From positions 5,320,220-5,384,219 of the forward strand of contig JAEMBT020000001.1 of NCBI GenBank assembly GCA_018873245.2: a stretch of 64,000 nt of DNA, given 5' to 3'. The translations under genes were made by a program, and so were the position numbers. Origin of the DNA: Archegozetes longisetosus. Taxonomy: Eukaryota > Arthropoda > Arachnida > Sarcoptiformes > Trhypochthoniidae. Of the stretch, positions 25,069 through 35,141 are shown in pieces. The notes beneath the pieces were generated by a model. The model made no database searches. It was not told the origin of the DNA and worked only from the letters and a program-made list of their open reading frames with translations. How positions within the stretch are numbered: position 1 is the stretch's first letter; each line of letters opens with the position of its first letter.

Positions 25069-25835
25069 ATACCAGTTTCTTCAATTTATCGTATAATTAG
25101 TCGATCAAAATCGAATGAAAGCATTGAACGAAGACCTCGAAGTGGAAGATCAAAGAAATATAGTCATAATGATAAGAGATTACCAAAATTAGCTAATAGT
25201 TATCCGAAATATTTAAGTTAAGACTAGGATGGCTCGAGCTCATGGTTACCCTCCCATTAAAAGAACTGCTACTCGGAGATTTACTAAAGATAGTCGTTAT
25301 TTAAGATTAGTCTCTAAACCAATATCTATGCTAACAGTGATTCACATAAAGAAAAGGATCGAATGGTGTTATAAATATCGAAATTTCGATTTTAAAAATT
25401 TATTCCCACCTATGTAAGCTATTTTCAGATCTTTAGGATAAGGGTCAGGCAATGGAAAGGAAAGGCGTTCGGTTAAGATACCGTAAGTCTGAATCAATAA
25501 TGGTTTGTTGGTATTAGTATGCGCGGAACTTCCTCTAAAACTTTCAAAGGGTTCGATCAAAGCAACAATTATAGAGAAATCCCTGAAGAAGCTTTGATAA
25601 AAGATGGTAATTTTTTATCGCAACGGATATGTCTTTCGACAGGACAACGCAAAGCTAAAGTAACGCAAAAGTAGTTCCAATACCCAAACGTTACGGTTCT
25701 CAAGTGATCAGCACTTAGTCCAGAATCAAACACAATAGAAAATTTGTGGCGTATTATCAAAGATAGACTCGAGACAATAGAATTGAAAAAACTTAATCAA
25801 CGGCTCGAAGAATTAATTAAAATGCGGAAATGTTT
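25069..25835 (+). pseudogene. Tc1-like transposase remnant
   Basis: The forward strand, across several frames, reads SSIYRIISRSK, then ERRPRSGRSKKYS (the Tc1 linker between the two HTH motifs). It continues AHGYPPIKRTATRRFTKDS, then HIKKRIEWCYKYRNFDF, and finally SPESNTIENLWRIIKDRLE, which holds the last catalytic Glu. The middle DDE block is scrambled and the frame is broken repeatedly. This is an old, dead copy. Clear terminal inverted repeats were not found. Confidence 0.75.
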
Positions 25836-27393
25836 TAGTCTTTAATTTTTGATTTCATATGACGATTCAATGACTCGTCAGACTGAAGAGCGTATTGCTA
25901 AGGGCACAACAATTAACTAATCACCAATTCATTATTTTGATGAGCAATAAATTCACCAAATTATTTGATAACTTCACGTTTCTAATTTTTTTTAATAAAT
26001 TCTGTAAACGATTCTCTAATTCGCATTTTTTAAACAAGGAATGCAATTCAAATGAAGATGTTTTAATGGAGTCTTTTTATTCTTATTCTTATTAATGACG
26101 AGTTTTTAATTATAATATTAGTCTGAAAATATGAAATTTAATCGATTAACTCGCTATCACTAGAAATATCTGGTGAAAGTATTCAACAAAAATTCTACCT
26201 GAACTAATTCCGAAAATAAACTTTAAAATACAATTGATATATCTTCATGTTTTCTAATACTGAATATACTCAACATTTGATTAAAAGTACTTTTGCACAA
26301 ATTGACTCAGTCAGATAAAAATATATAAATATGTTTAATAGGCAGAAATTTAAACGACATTATCCCTAACAGTACAATTTAGTACACCTGCGCTTTTTGA
26401 ATATGAAGTAGTATATATTAATTACAAGCAACCGAATACATTTATCAAAATAAGTTTTGTAATTGATAATTTTAGTCATCGAGAATGAACTATTGGGAAT
26501 AAAACTACTGCATACTACCTAATAGATAGTCAAAGTGAAACTATTAAGGTCAAAATGACAATGTGTACAACACCAATAGTTCTTTGAGTTCGGATTTTAG
26601 GTGAATTCATTAAAAACATTTCGAAAGACAGAAATTACAAATACTGAATCACTTAAGACTATTCAATTTAGTTGTCATGAAATGTGTTTGTCAAACAGTA
26701 TTGTTAGTCGTAAACTAAGCAACTGAGAATATTTATATTGAAATGCGTATGTGAAAAAGTAATTTCTAAAATAAATTTGAAAAGTTTTGTCAAGTAACAA
26801 ACTTATGTGCATCCTTATCTCATAACTCCGCTAATTGTTTTAACCACTGTCAATTATCGTTGAATATCCTGTTATCGGTGTCAGAGTTTCTACCCGATAA
26901 TACAAGCTATCACAATACAAACAGTACAATACAAACATTCAAAGCTCTAATAGTGCTGCACGCAGTATACAATCTGTATAACTGTTTAAGGTAGTATTTG
27001 AACACAAACAATATTACTATGATAATAATTGATACATTCTCAACAAACATTTAGCTAAAGTGTTCATCATGTGATTATATACAGAAGACTGATTACAATT
27101 GTGATGTTAAAACGTTATTTTCTCAATAAACATAAGATATAAAAAGCGTGAAAATAAAAGAATTGGTAAGCAATCTAATATACCTAAATAAAAATGCAAT
27201 TTTGTATATAATTCTTTCTAGTTTTTAAAGTCAACTGCTTATTGAAACTAGTGATTAAGTTGTTTATCTCTACCTAGAGTTTAAAGTATTTACTACTGAA
27301 AATGTGTTATTTCTAGTCAACAAGGCCCAAATGTGAAGTTTGTCTTGGAAAAAATTTATTCTAGTTATAAAATAAAAATTATCATAAAAGGTG
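25836..27393. other. Intergenic; 5' flank of the NB-ARC/TPR gene
   Basis: AT-rich, with no supported gene. The promoter and possibly a non-coding first exon of the NB-ARC/TPR gene should lie at the right side. The bases just before its ATG resemble an acceptor (AAAAG followed by GTG), so an upstream exon cannot be excluded. Confidence 0.4.
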
Positions 27394-30300
27394 ATGCCTC
27401 AACCTGAAGAAGGAAAAGTTGTCATAAATCTAATCAGCGGTTCGAACAATTCCGCTCAATTAGCAGGTGTCGTGAACGTAATTGGTCAGCTAGTTAACCA
27501 TCCAACTGTCTTACTTTCCAGTTCTCCATTAGAAGCTTCAGTTTGGTTCGAGGTAGGGAAACCAGTCGAATCATTCACTGGAAGAAAAAGAGAGTTAAAA
27601 AAATTACATAAGTTATTACAAAGTGATTCTGAAAAAATCAGCATAAAGTAACAGTGATATCACAGGTGACCTCTATTAGTGGGTTAGGAGGCATTGGTAA
27701 AAGTGAAACCGCTAGAATGTATGCTCATCAGCATTATCACGATTATGAAGGTAATGTCATATGGATAAACGCTGAAACATATGCAACGCTTACAGAGTCA
27801 TTTCATAGGTTAGCGAAAGATAAATTAAATATACTAACTAAAAGTATAGATGGTCAACAAAAAGATATCAAATCTATTGTCCAAGAAGTTTACAAGTATT
27901 TCTCGAAGAGAAAGAGTCTGTTTATTTTCGATAATGCTGAAAAACTGAGAACAGGGAAAAAACAAAGCGGAGCGATTTATGAGTTTTTACCGAATTTCCA
28001 TCCAAGTGAAGATAATGAACCCTATGTCATAATCACTTCACGCAACCAAAACTGGGGAAATATTCAAGTTATGTCGATCGATACATTGACTGAAGAAGAA
28101 GCTATAGAATTTATTAGAAAAGAGTTAGAAATAAGCGATGAATTACACGAAGACGAAATACACCGATTAGCTAAAGCACTACAATGCTTTCCATTAGCCT
28201 TACAACAAGCAGTAGCGTATATTAAGCACACAGATAAAATATACAATATTAGTAATAGGAAGTTCCAAATAATCGATTATTTAGAAAGGTTTGAAGATAG
28301 TTCACGGAAACTTCTCGACTTTGATTTTCCAGAAGACAATAGTAATTGTTATACTAAAACCACATTTATAACGTGGGAAATAACACTTGAAAAAATAGAA
28401 CATAACAAATACGGCCCACTAGCTTTGGAAGTTTTGGAAATCATAGCTTATTTCGCTCCTGACAAAATTCCAATAAAAATATTTTTAGAACTTGTAAATG
28501 GTGATATAGAAAAACTAGGATTAATTGTCGGATTAATTGCACAGTATTCTATGGTCTCAAAAGTAGTAGGATTATTGAAAATACACAGATTAGTACAACA
28601 CGTGATGCGTTTAAGATTGCAAGATCAAAAAAAGGAAGAGGAGACTGTGATAAAAGCACTGCAGCTGATTAAAAATTCCCTGAATAAAACAAATGCTTAT
28701 ACATCACAATATTTAGCACATGCAATATCTGTTTGGAATCATGCAAGCAACAGTGAAGATGAAACATTGAGAAGAGAACTGATTGAATTTGCTAGTAAGA
28801 TTATATACGAACTTATTAGAAATTCTAGATATCGAGAAGCAAATTTATTTTCAATAAGAGTATCAGAGTTACTAAAACATACATTAAATATGGGATACCT
28901 CTCTAAATTCAAGAATGAGTACGATTTGCTTCTAGAACAAAGCGATCAAGATAACAATGAAAAATTAGAAGAGGCTTATGAACTAACTGTCCGTGTTTTA
29001 GGAGAAGAACATTCTTCTAGTTTGTTGAGTAAATTTAGTATAGCTCTATTGCTAGATAAACAAGGTAGATATGACGATGCATTGAAGATTTATCAAGAGG
29101 TCTTAAATATTGAAGAACGTGTTTTAGGGAAAGAACATCCTTATACTTTAACGACTAGGAATAATATAGCTATAGTACTAGACAATCAAGGTAGATATGA
29201 CAATGCATTGGGAATTTATCAAGAGGTTTTAGAAGTTAGAGAACGTGTTTCATTAAAAGAACACCCTGATACTTTAACAACTAAGTATAATATAGCTATA
29301 GTACTAGACAAACAAGGTAAATATTATGAAGCATTAAGAATTTATCAAGAGGTTTTGAATATTCGAGAACGCGTTTTAGGGAAAGAGCATCCTGATACTT
29401 TAACGACTTGGCACAATATAGCCTTGGTGTTAAACAGACAAGGAAGATACAATGAGGCTTTGGGAATTTATCAAGAAGTCTTAAATATTCAAAAACATAT
29501 TTTAGGGGAGGAACATCCTGATACTTTAACTACTAAAAACAATATAGCTATAGTGCTAGATAGTCAAGGTAAATATGGCGAGGCATTAGAAATTTATCTA
29601 GATGCTTTGAATATCCGAGAACGTGTTTTAGGGAAGGAACATCCTGATACTTTGACGATCAGACAAAATATAGCTCGAGTGCAAGACAATCAAGGTAAAT
29701 ATGACGAGGCATTGAAAATTTATCAAGAGGTTTTGAATATCCGAGAACGTGTCTTTGGAAATAATCACCCTTCTACTTTAACGACTAGGCATAATATAGC
29801 TAGAGTGCTAGATAATCAAGGAAAATATGACGAGGCATTGAGAATTTATCAAGAAGTTTTAAATATTGAAGAACATGTTTTAGGGAAAGAACATCCTTCT
29901 ACCTTAACGACTAGAAATAATATAGCTAGAGTTTTAAGCAAACAAGGTAGATATGATGAGGCATTGGGAATTTATTTAGACGTTTTAAATATTCGAGAAC
30001 GTGTTTCGGGAAAAGAACATCCTTATACTTTAACGACTAGGCAAAGCATAGCTCGAGTGCTAGACAATCAAGGAAGATATGATGAAGCATTAGAAATCTA
30101 TCTAGAGGCTTTGGATACTAGAAAACGTGTTTTAGGGAAAGAGCATCCTGATACTTTGACGACTAGGCATAATATAGCTTTAGTGCTAAATAGACAAGGA
30201 AGATATGATGAGGCATTGAGAATTTATCAAGAAGTTTTAAATATTCGAGAAGATGTTTTAGGGAAACAACATCCTGATACTTTAACAACTAGACATAATA

Positions 30301-31097
30301 TAGCATTAGTGTTAAATAGACAAGGAAGATACAATGAGGCATTGGGAATTTATCAAGAAGTATTAAATATCCAAGAACGTGTTTTGGGAAAAGAACATCC
30401 TAATACCTTGACGACTAGGCATAATATAGGTTTAGTGCTGAGCAAACAAGGTAGATATGACGAGGCATTGAGGATTTATCAAGAGGTTTTAAATATTCAA
30501 GAACGTGTCTCAGGTAAAGAACATCCTGATACTTTAACCACAAAGAATAATATAGCTCGAGTGCTAGATAATCAAGAAAGATATGATGAGGCATTGGGAA
30601 TTTATCTAGATGTTTTGAATATTCGAGAATGTATTTTAGGGAAAGAACATCCCGATACTTTAACGACTAAGCAAAGTATAGCCCGAGTGCTAGGTAACCA
30701 AAGTAAATATGAGGATACATTGAGAGTTTATCAAGAAGTTTTGAATATCCGAGAACGTATTTTTGGGAATGATCATCCTTTCACTTTAACGACTAGGCAT
30801 AATATAGCTACAGTGCTAGACAATCAAGGTAGATATGACAATGCATTGCAAATTTATCAAGAGGTTTTGAATATTCGAGAAGATGTTTTAGGGAAAGAAC
30901 ATCCTGATACTTTAACGACTAGACATTGTATAGCTTCAGTGTTTGATAAACAATGTAGACATGATGATGCACAGAGAATTTATCGAGCAGTATTTGAAAT
31001 ACGAGAACGTATTCTTGGAGCAAATCATCCTCACACTTTAAATACTAAAAATTGCTTAACCTCTTCTAAAAAGACAGCCCAATGTGGCATAATTTAA
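27394..31097 (+). CDS. NB-ARC ATPase fused to 16 kinesin-light-chain-type TPRs (NLR-like), intronless, one frame break
   Basis: The 5' part (27394-27651) encodes an unrecognised N-terminal module (PEEGKVVINLISGSNNSAQL) ending in FTGRKRELKKLHKLL, the usual lead-in to an NB-ARC. The frame then changes near 27631-27650. The main frame (27654-31097) starts at the P-loop: GLGGIGKS at residues 10-17, Walker B LFIFDN at 89-94, sensor-like IITSRN at 126-131, and CFPLALQQAVAYI at 178-190. A winged-helix-like LLKIHRLVQHVMRL follows. From about residue 465 come sixteen 42-residue TPRs of the type QGRYDEALRIYQEVLNIRER. In known families, NB-ARC/TPR proteins are nucleotide-switched oligomerising sensors with the repeats binding ligands. 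No intron occurs in 3.7 kb, unlike the neighbouring genes, so lateral gain or retrocopying is possible. One missing base breaks the frame. The stop follows QCGII. Confidence 0.8.
29050..31065 (+). repeat. 16 tandem 126-bp TPR-coding repeats
   Basis: Each unit encodes LD(N/K)QGRYDEAL.IYQEVLNI followed by RERVLGKEHPDTLTTR and NIA.V. Sixteen units are counted with constant 42-residue spacing. Adjacent and non-adjacent units are very alike at DNA level (for example CAAGGTAGATATGA recurs often). Edge units are more divergent (the last reads QCRHDDAQRIYRAVFE). This is the pattern expected from unequal exchange or gene conversion homogenising the middle of the array. Confidence 0.9.
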
Positions 31098-32117
31098 ACA
31101 CAACTTTAGTATTTTTTACAAATACATTTTGCTTTTCTATCGACTTCCCATCAATTTTCATTAGAATTGTCACAGCTATATGGAGCTTGCATTTTTATAT
31201 CAATTTTGTAACTATCTATATACTCTTTTATTCTATTCATTTCATATTCAGTATCTTTTCAGCATCTATTAACTGATTGGCTATTTATCATCAAATTTAG
31301 CAGATAAGTTAAATCTTTATTGTATATAATATAACCTAAATGAATTTATAGTTTCTAAAATTAACAAATGTCAATCAATCACATTTGTTAGTAGTAAATA
31401 GACATGTATTGTAACTCAATCCTCTTTCAACAATATACTTTGGTATCAAAAGAGTCGACTGATACAACATATTGATTGAATAGATCGAATCTAGTGTTGC
31501 GCGAAATGATTTAGCTCAAATATTAGGCTTGTTTCAGCTGCTTTACGTGTAATGAATGCTTAAAAGTTAATTTTACCTATTAAAATTGGGGAACTCACTT
31601 GGCAAATTTGTGTTGCATTCGTGTGAACATGAGTGATCCAAGTAAATCAATTCTATCACCATCTTCAAGTCGCATGAAAGTGATTTTAAAGGATAATATT
31701 CAACTTATGCTTTGATAAAAATAGTTCGAAAAACTGCTAATAGTTGCTAACATGCTTATCTCCACTGTTGTGAAATAAATTTTTTAAAAATCAGAAAGCG
31801 GATATACAATTGGATAGAAAGAAATTAACAATTATCAGCTTACAATGTCAACTCAGTTACTTACGATGTAATTTTATTGTGATTGGCTACATTCAAGATT
31901 AACTATCAGCCCGAAGAGCATTGAACACTCATGGTCGAGATTGTAATACTAAGATACTACCCGAGGCTATCTTGAAGTTTACTTCTGCAAAAAAGATAAG
32001 ACTTAATAATTTTAGAAGATTCAGGTGCAACTTTTAGCAATTTGATATGTAAAGAATTCTGCAAATTCTGAGTATTTTTAATTTTTGGTGTTCGTAAATG
32101 AATTTAACTAAATGAAT
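31098..32117. other. 3' flank of the NB-ARC/TPR gene, nothing recognised
   Basis: AT-rich sequence with no supported gene or repeat up to the small hAT-type MITE. Confidence 0.45.
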
Positions 32118-32253
32118 TAGTGATGTGCGATATTAGTCGGACATTCGATACTATCGAATGATTTTTCAAAGATTATCCATAGGATCTACCGAATGTAAAG
32201 CTGAACATTCGATGATACATTCGAATGAATCTTTTTACTGTGACGCATCACTA
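32118..32253. mobile_element. Short hAT-type MITE (136 bp)
   Basis: The left end TAGTGATGTGCGA and the right end (reverse complement TAGTGATGCGTCA) are imperfect inverted repeats extending about 40 bp, with shared CATTCGA blocks. Flanking 8-mers AAATGAAT (32110-32117) and AAATGAAG (32254-32261) match at seven of eight positions. This fits the 8-bp target duplication of hAT elements. No coding content. Confidence 0.7.
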
Positions 32254-33314
32254 AAATGAAGGATTAACAAATTTTATTTATGGAACTTAACCGAAAATGA
32301 TTACTTCATTAGAAGCTATATAATCTACAACAAATTGACATTTCGACCTAAAAGCATACCAGTTCGTGTCGAGAAAGAATTAATCAATGAAAAGTTCAAT
32401 TTGTTAAGTGAATACTGCAAAGAATTCTTCAAAAACATTTGACTAATGTGTTATACCGTTTCAGGTAGATCTGAAAATTTGAGACATAAGCTGAACATAA
32501 AGTGGTAGATTATTTAAAGTTATGAAATCACGATTTATTGAATATTATTTTCATCTGATTGCAATCGTATATTTAATTAGAGAAATATGTGGAACTGAGA
32601 TAATAACGAATGATAACAGAAAATATTAGTTTGTAATTAAAGATAACCTTTAATTGTAGATCCCTTAAGTTTACGATAACTTGTTACAAATAGCAATAAT
32701 ATAAATATTAATCAAGGCTCCTATTTTTAAAGATTTTACTTAAAATTTGAAGTATTCAAATTTTTAAAAATTAACATTAATTAAAAGTATTAATCAAATA
32801 TTAGTATAAAAGCTTCCACCCTAAAACGCCATAATATAAGTTAATACACATTGTATAACACTTATAACGTGTATAATATTTCAACTCGGAAAAGATCTGA
32901 TAAAAGAAGTTTTTGAAATAGAATTTAATTTATATTTAACGCACTGGCAACATAAAAAAATGTTAACATTGACCCGATCGTGTGGCCTTTTTTATTATTC
33001 AATTTCTCTCACTGTTTCAATCAATTTTTTTCAAAGATTTGAATACAAACTAAGCAACAAATTTTTGCATTAAAATGTTGAAATTAATGAAACGTTCAAA
33101 TAAAATGTTTGTTTTATTGCATGAAACCATATCAGTCAATACGAATGTGCATTTAGTAAAATAAAACATGGTTTTATTTAAGTATATAGAAAATTCGAAT
33201 CATTCGATTCCATTTTATTTAAAATTACAATAATTCCAGATCAATTTCGGAATAAAATGAAATAATTCAAAGCAAAATTTATAAAAACAATAGTCTAAGT
33301 TTTTATTTAAAGAT
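32254..33314. other. Intergenic, nothing recognised
   Basis: AT-rich sequence without a supported gene or repeat. Confidence 0.45.
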
Positions 33315-33423
33315 TGTCGGTCTAGTGAACTGTCGGTCTAATGAACTGTCGGTCTAGTGAACTGTTAGTCTAATGACTGTCGGCCTAGTGAACTGTCGGC
33401 CTAGTGATCGTCGGTCTAGTGGA
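33315..33423. repeat. 16-bp minisatellite, about 7 units
   Basis: Units of TGTCGGTCTAGTGAAC repeat about seven times with single-base variants (GGTCTAATG, GGCCTAGTG, a TTAGTC unit, and one 15-base unit). It ends eight bases before a foldback element. GC content is clearly higher than in the surroundings. Confidence 0.9.
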
Positions 33424-33431
33424 TCAGACCC

Positions 33432-33660
33432 ATCTTAACAGAAAGCTTTTTGACGTGCCTTAGCCTATGCCAAAAACACTTTTTTGCGAAGCATACAAGA
33501 TGTGAGAATTATATACTTTAATAGTAAACAAGTGAATATGTGTTTATTATTTTTAACAAAATGACATTAACTATAAAGCAACGAACACGATTTGCTCGCT
33601 TTGCAAAAAAGTGTTTTTGGCAAAGGTTAAAACTTGTCAAAAAAAACTTTCTGTTAAGAT
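33432..33660. mobile_element. Foldback MITE (229 bp) with ~62-bp inverted arms
   Basis: The left arm begins ATCTTAACAGAAAG and the right arm is its reverse complement ending CTTTCTGTTAAGAT. The arms share GCCAAAAACACTTTTTTGC and are about 62 bp long with roughly ten mismatches. The core of about 100 bp is AT-rich and non-coding. It abuts the 16-bp minisatellite. No sure target-site duplication was seen. Confidence 0.8.
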
Positions 33661-34038
33661 AGTACAAAATTCAACATAGTAATAGTATCTCCTAACTGAA
33701 TGTGCCTTGAATCATAGCAGACCCAATACTCATAAGCAAAGATAGGGTGAGGTCTTATTTTCTGAAGAAAATGAAGCAAAATTCATTAAATATATGATAC
33801 ACTCACTTTGAAAGATATTCCTATTAATTGCTTACTAAGAACTTTATATCGGGTGCTCGCTGTAAAAGTATCTCTAAGATTTGCAGTTAAATGATTTAAG
33901 TCAATAACTTTTAAGAACACGATATTTGCATTAACTGATTAGCAAACTTTAGAAATATTAATTTCAAATTTTATCCATTCTATTCGTATGAATAATTCAA
34001 AAATAGTGTTTACTTTATTTTAAAGCTATAAAAGTTAG
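33661..34038. other. Spacer between two foldback elements
   Basis: AT-rich, nothing recognised. Confidence 0.4.
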
Positions 34039-34220
34039 CGTTGCGAAATCTCAAGGAATTGACCGATACAGTCAGTGTAAATTAATCTCTGAGTTTCAGC
34101 ACAAAAAAGAGTCCACTGAGTAACATAACTATTACTAGACATTTGGATCCTTTTCTATTGTTGGAACTTAGAGGTTAATTTATCTGACTATATCGGTCAA
34201 TTCCTTGAGACTTAGCAACG
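34039..34220. mobile_element. Foldback MITE (182 bp) with ~65-bp inverted arms
   Basis: The left arm carries TCTCAAGGAATTGACCGATA and the right arm is its reverse complement (TATCGGTCAATTCCTTGAGA). Arm homology continues through AGTCAG and TAAATTAA to the core. The small rightward open frame that begins at 34205 overlaps the right arm and is not considered a gene. Confidence 0.8.
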
Positions 34221-34603
34221 TTGATAATAGTGCATATGATTTATGTGTGAACTTAATCTATAAAAAGTTCAAAATCAGACTCAATCATTCACATTATTAT
34301 CAAAACTATAACTTTTTATCAAAACGACTCAAGAAAAATGTTTTTATATACTTTTGGAGATACTTTTATAGCGAATACCCGATAGATAAGCAGTTCATTT
34401 TAAACCTTTAATCATGAAAAATTACTGAAAACGAATGGACAAACATTTGGATCCCAACAATTATTCGTTCCCTACGATTATGATTATGAGTCAAAAAGCT
34501 TGACTACTTGACCAACAATACCTGATTGAAATAAACTTTTAGAAAACAAAGGTCACATTCTCGAACGATTGCAAATAACTGTTTGCAAACCATCCATTCG
34601 TAT
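34221..34603. other. Spacer, nothing recognised
   Basis: AT-rich sequence between the foldback element and repeat copy 2. No supported gene. Confidence 0.4.
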
Positions 34604-35141
34604 TGTACAATCGGTTGAAAAAAGTTATACATAGATCCCGAATTAATCTCTGATGCGTTTGGATAGGATAAGTGGGATGAGACAGAAATTGAAACTAATT
34701 TTATAGGGTCAAATTATAACATTACTCGGTAATTAAAAAATGTAATATGAGTAATAATCTTATTCGTAGCTGAAGTCAGTTTATTTTATATTCACAAGTT
34801 ATGGAATGAAGTTACTGATAAGATACATAAAACTATTTTAATCAAAATAGTTGAACAGTCAACTGTGATGCAATTTAAGTAATTTTAATGATGAGTCAGA
34901 CCGCTCTCTCGAGCTATCACTTATTGCAACAGATGTGGCATTGTCTCAACTAACTTAATACAAAGATGAGTCAAAGTCTGTTTTATAAAAGTTGCAAACT
35001 AATTTTTTAAGTATTCATTTATTGATTGATATCACTAAACGTAATACAGATATGAATGAGTTGTTGAGCCCTTAGGTTTATCAACTCTTCTGCATCTTTT
35101 TAGTGATGACAAATACATAAATTTTATCTGTCGACGGTACA
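34604..35141 (-). mobile_element. Non-autonomous interspersed repeat, copy 2 (538 bp), inverted relative to copy 1
   Basis: It is the reverse complement of 9671-10197 across its full length, with scattered differences. Shared landmarks include GATGCGTTTGGATAGGATAA, CGCTCTCTCGAGCTATCACT and CAGATGTGGCATTGTC. Its outer sequences differ completely from those of copy 1, so the boundaries near GTACAATCGG (left) and TCGACGGTAC (right) mark the real element ends. Confidence 0.75.

Noticed and set aside
27649-27671. A tiny GT-AG intron explaining the frame break in the NB-ARC gene
   Set aside because: GTAACAG..CACAG would be under 20 bp, far below a functional intron, and removing it still leaves a stop in frame.
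34205-34411. 68-codon forward open frame
   Set aside because: It begins inside the arm of a foldback element and its translation resembles no known protein.
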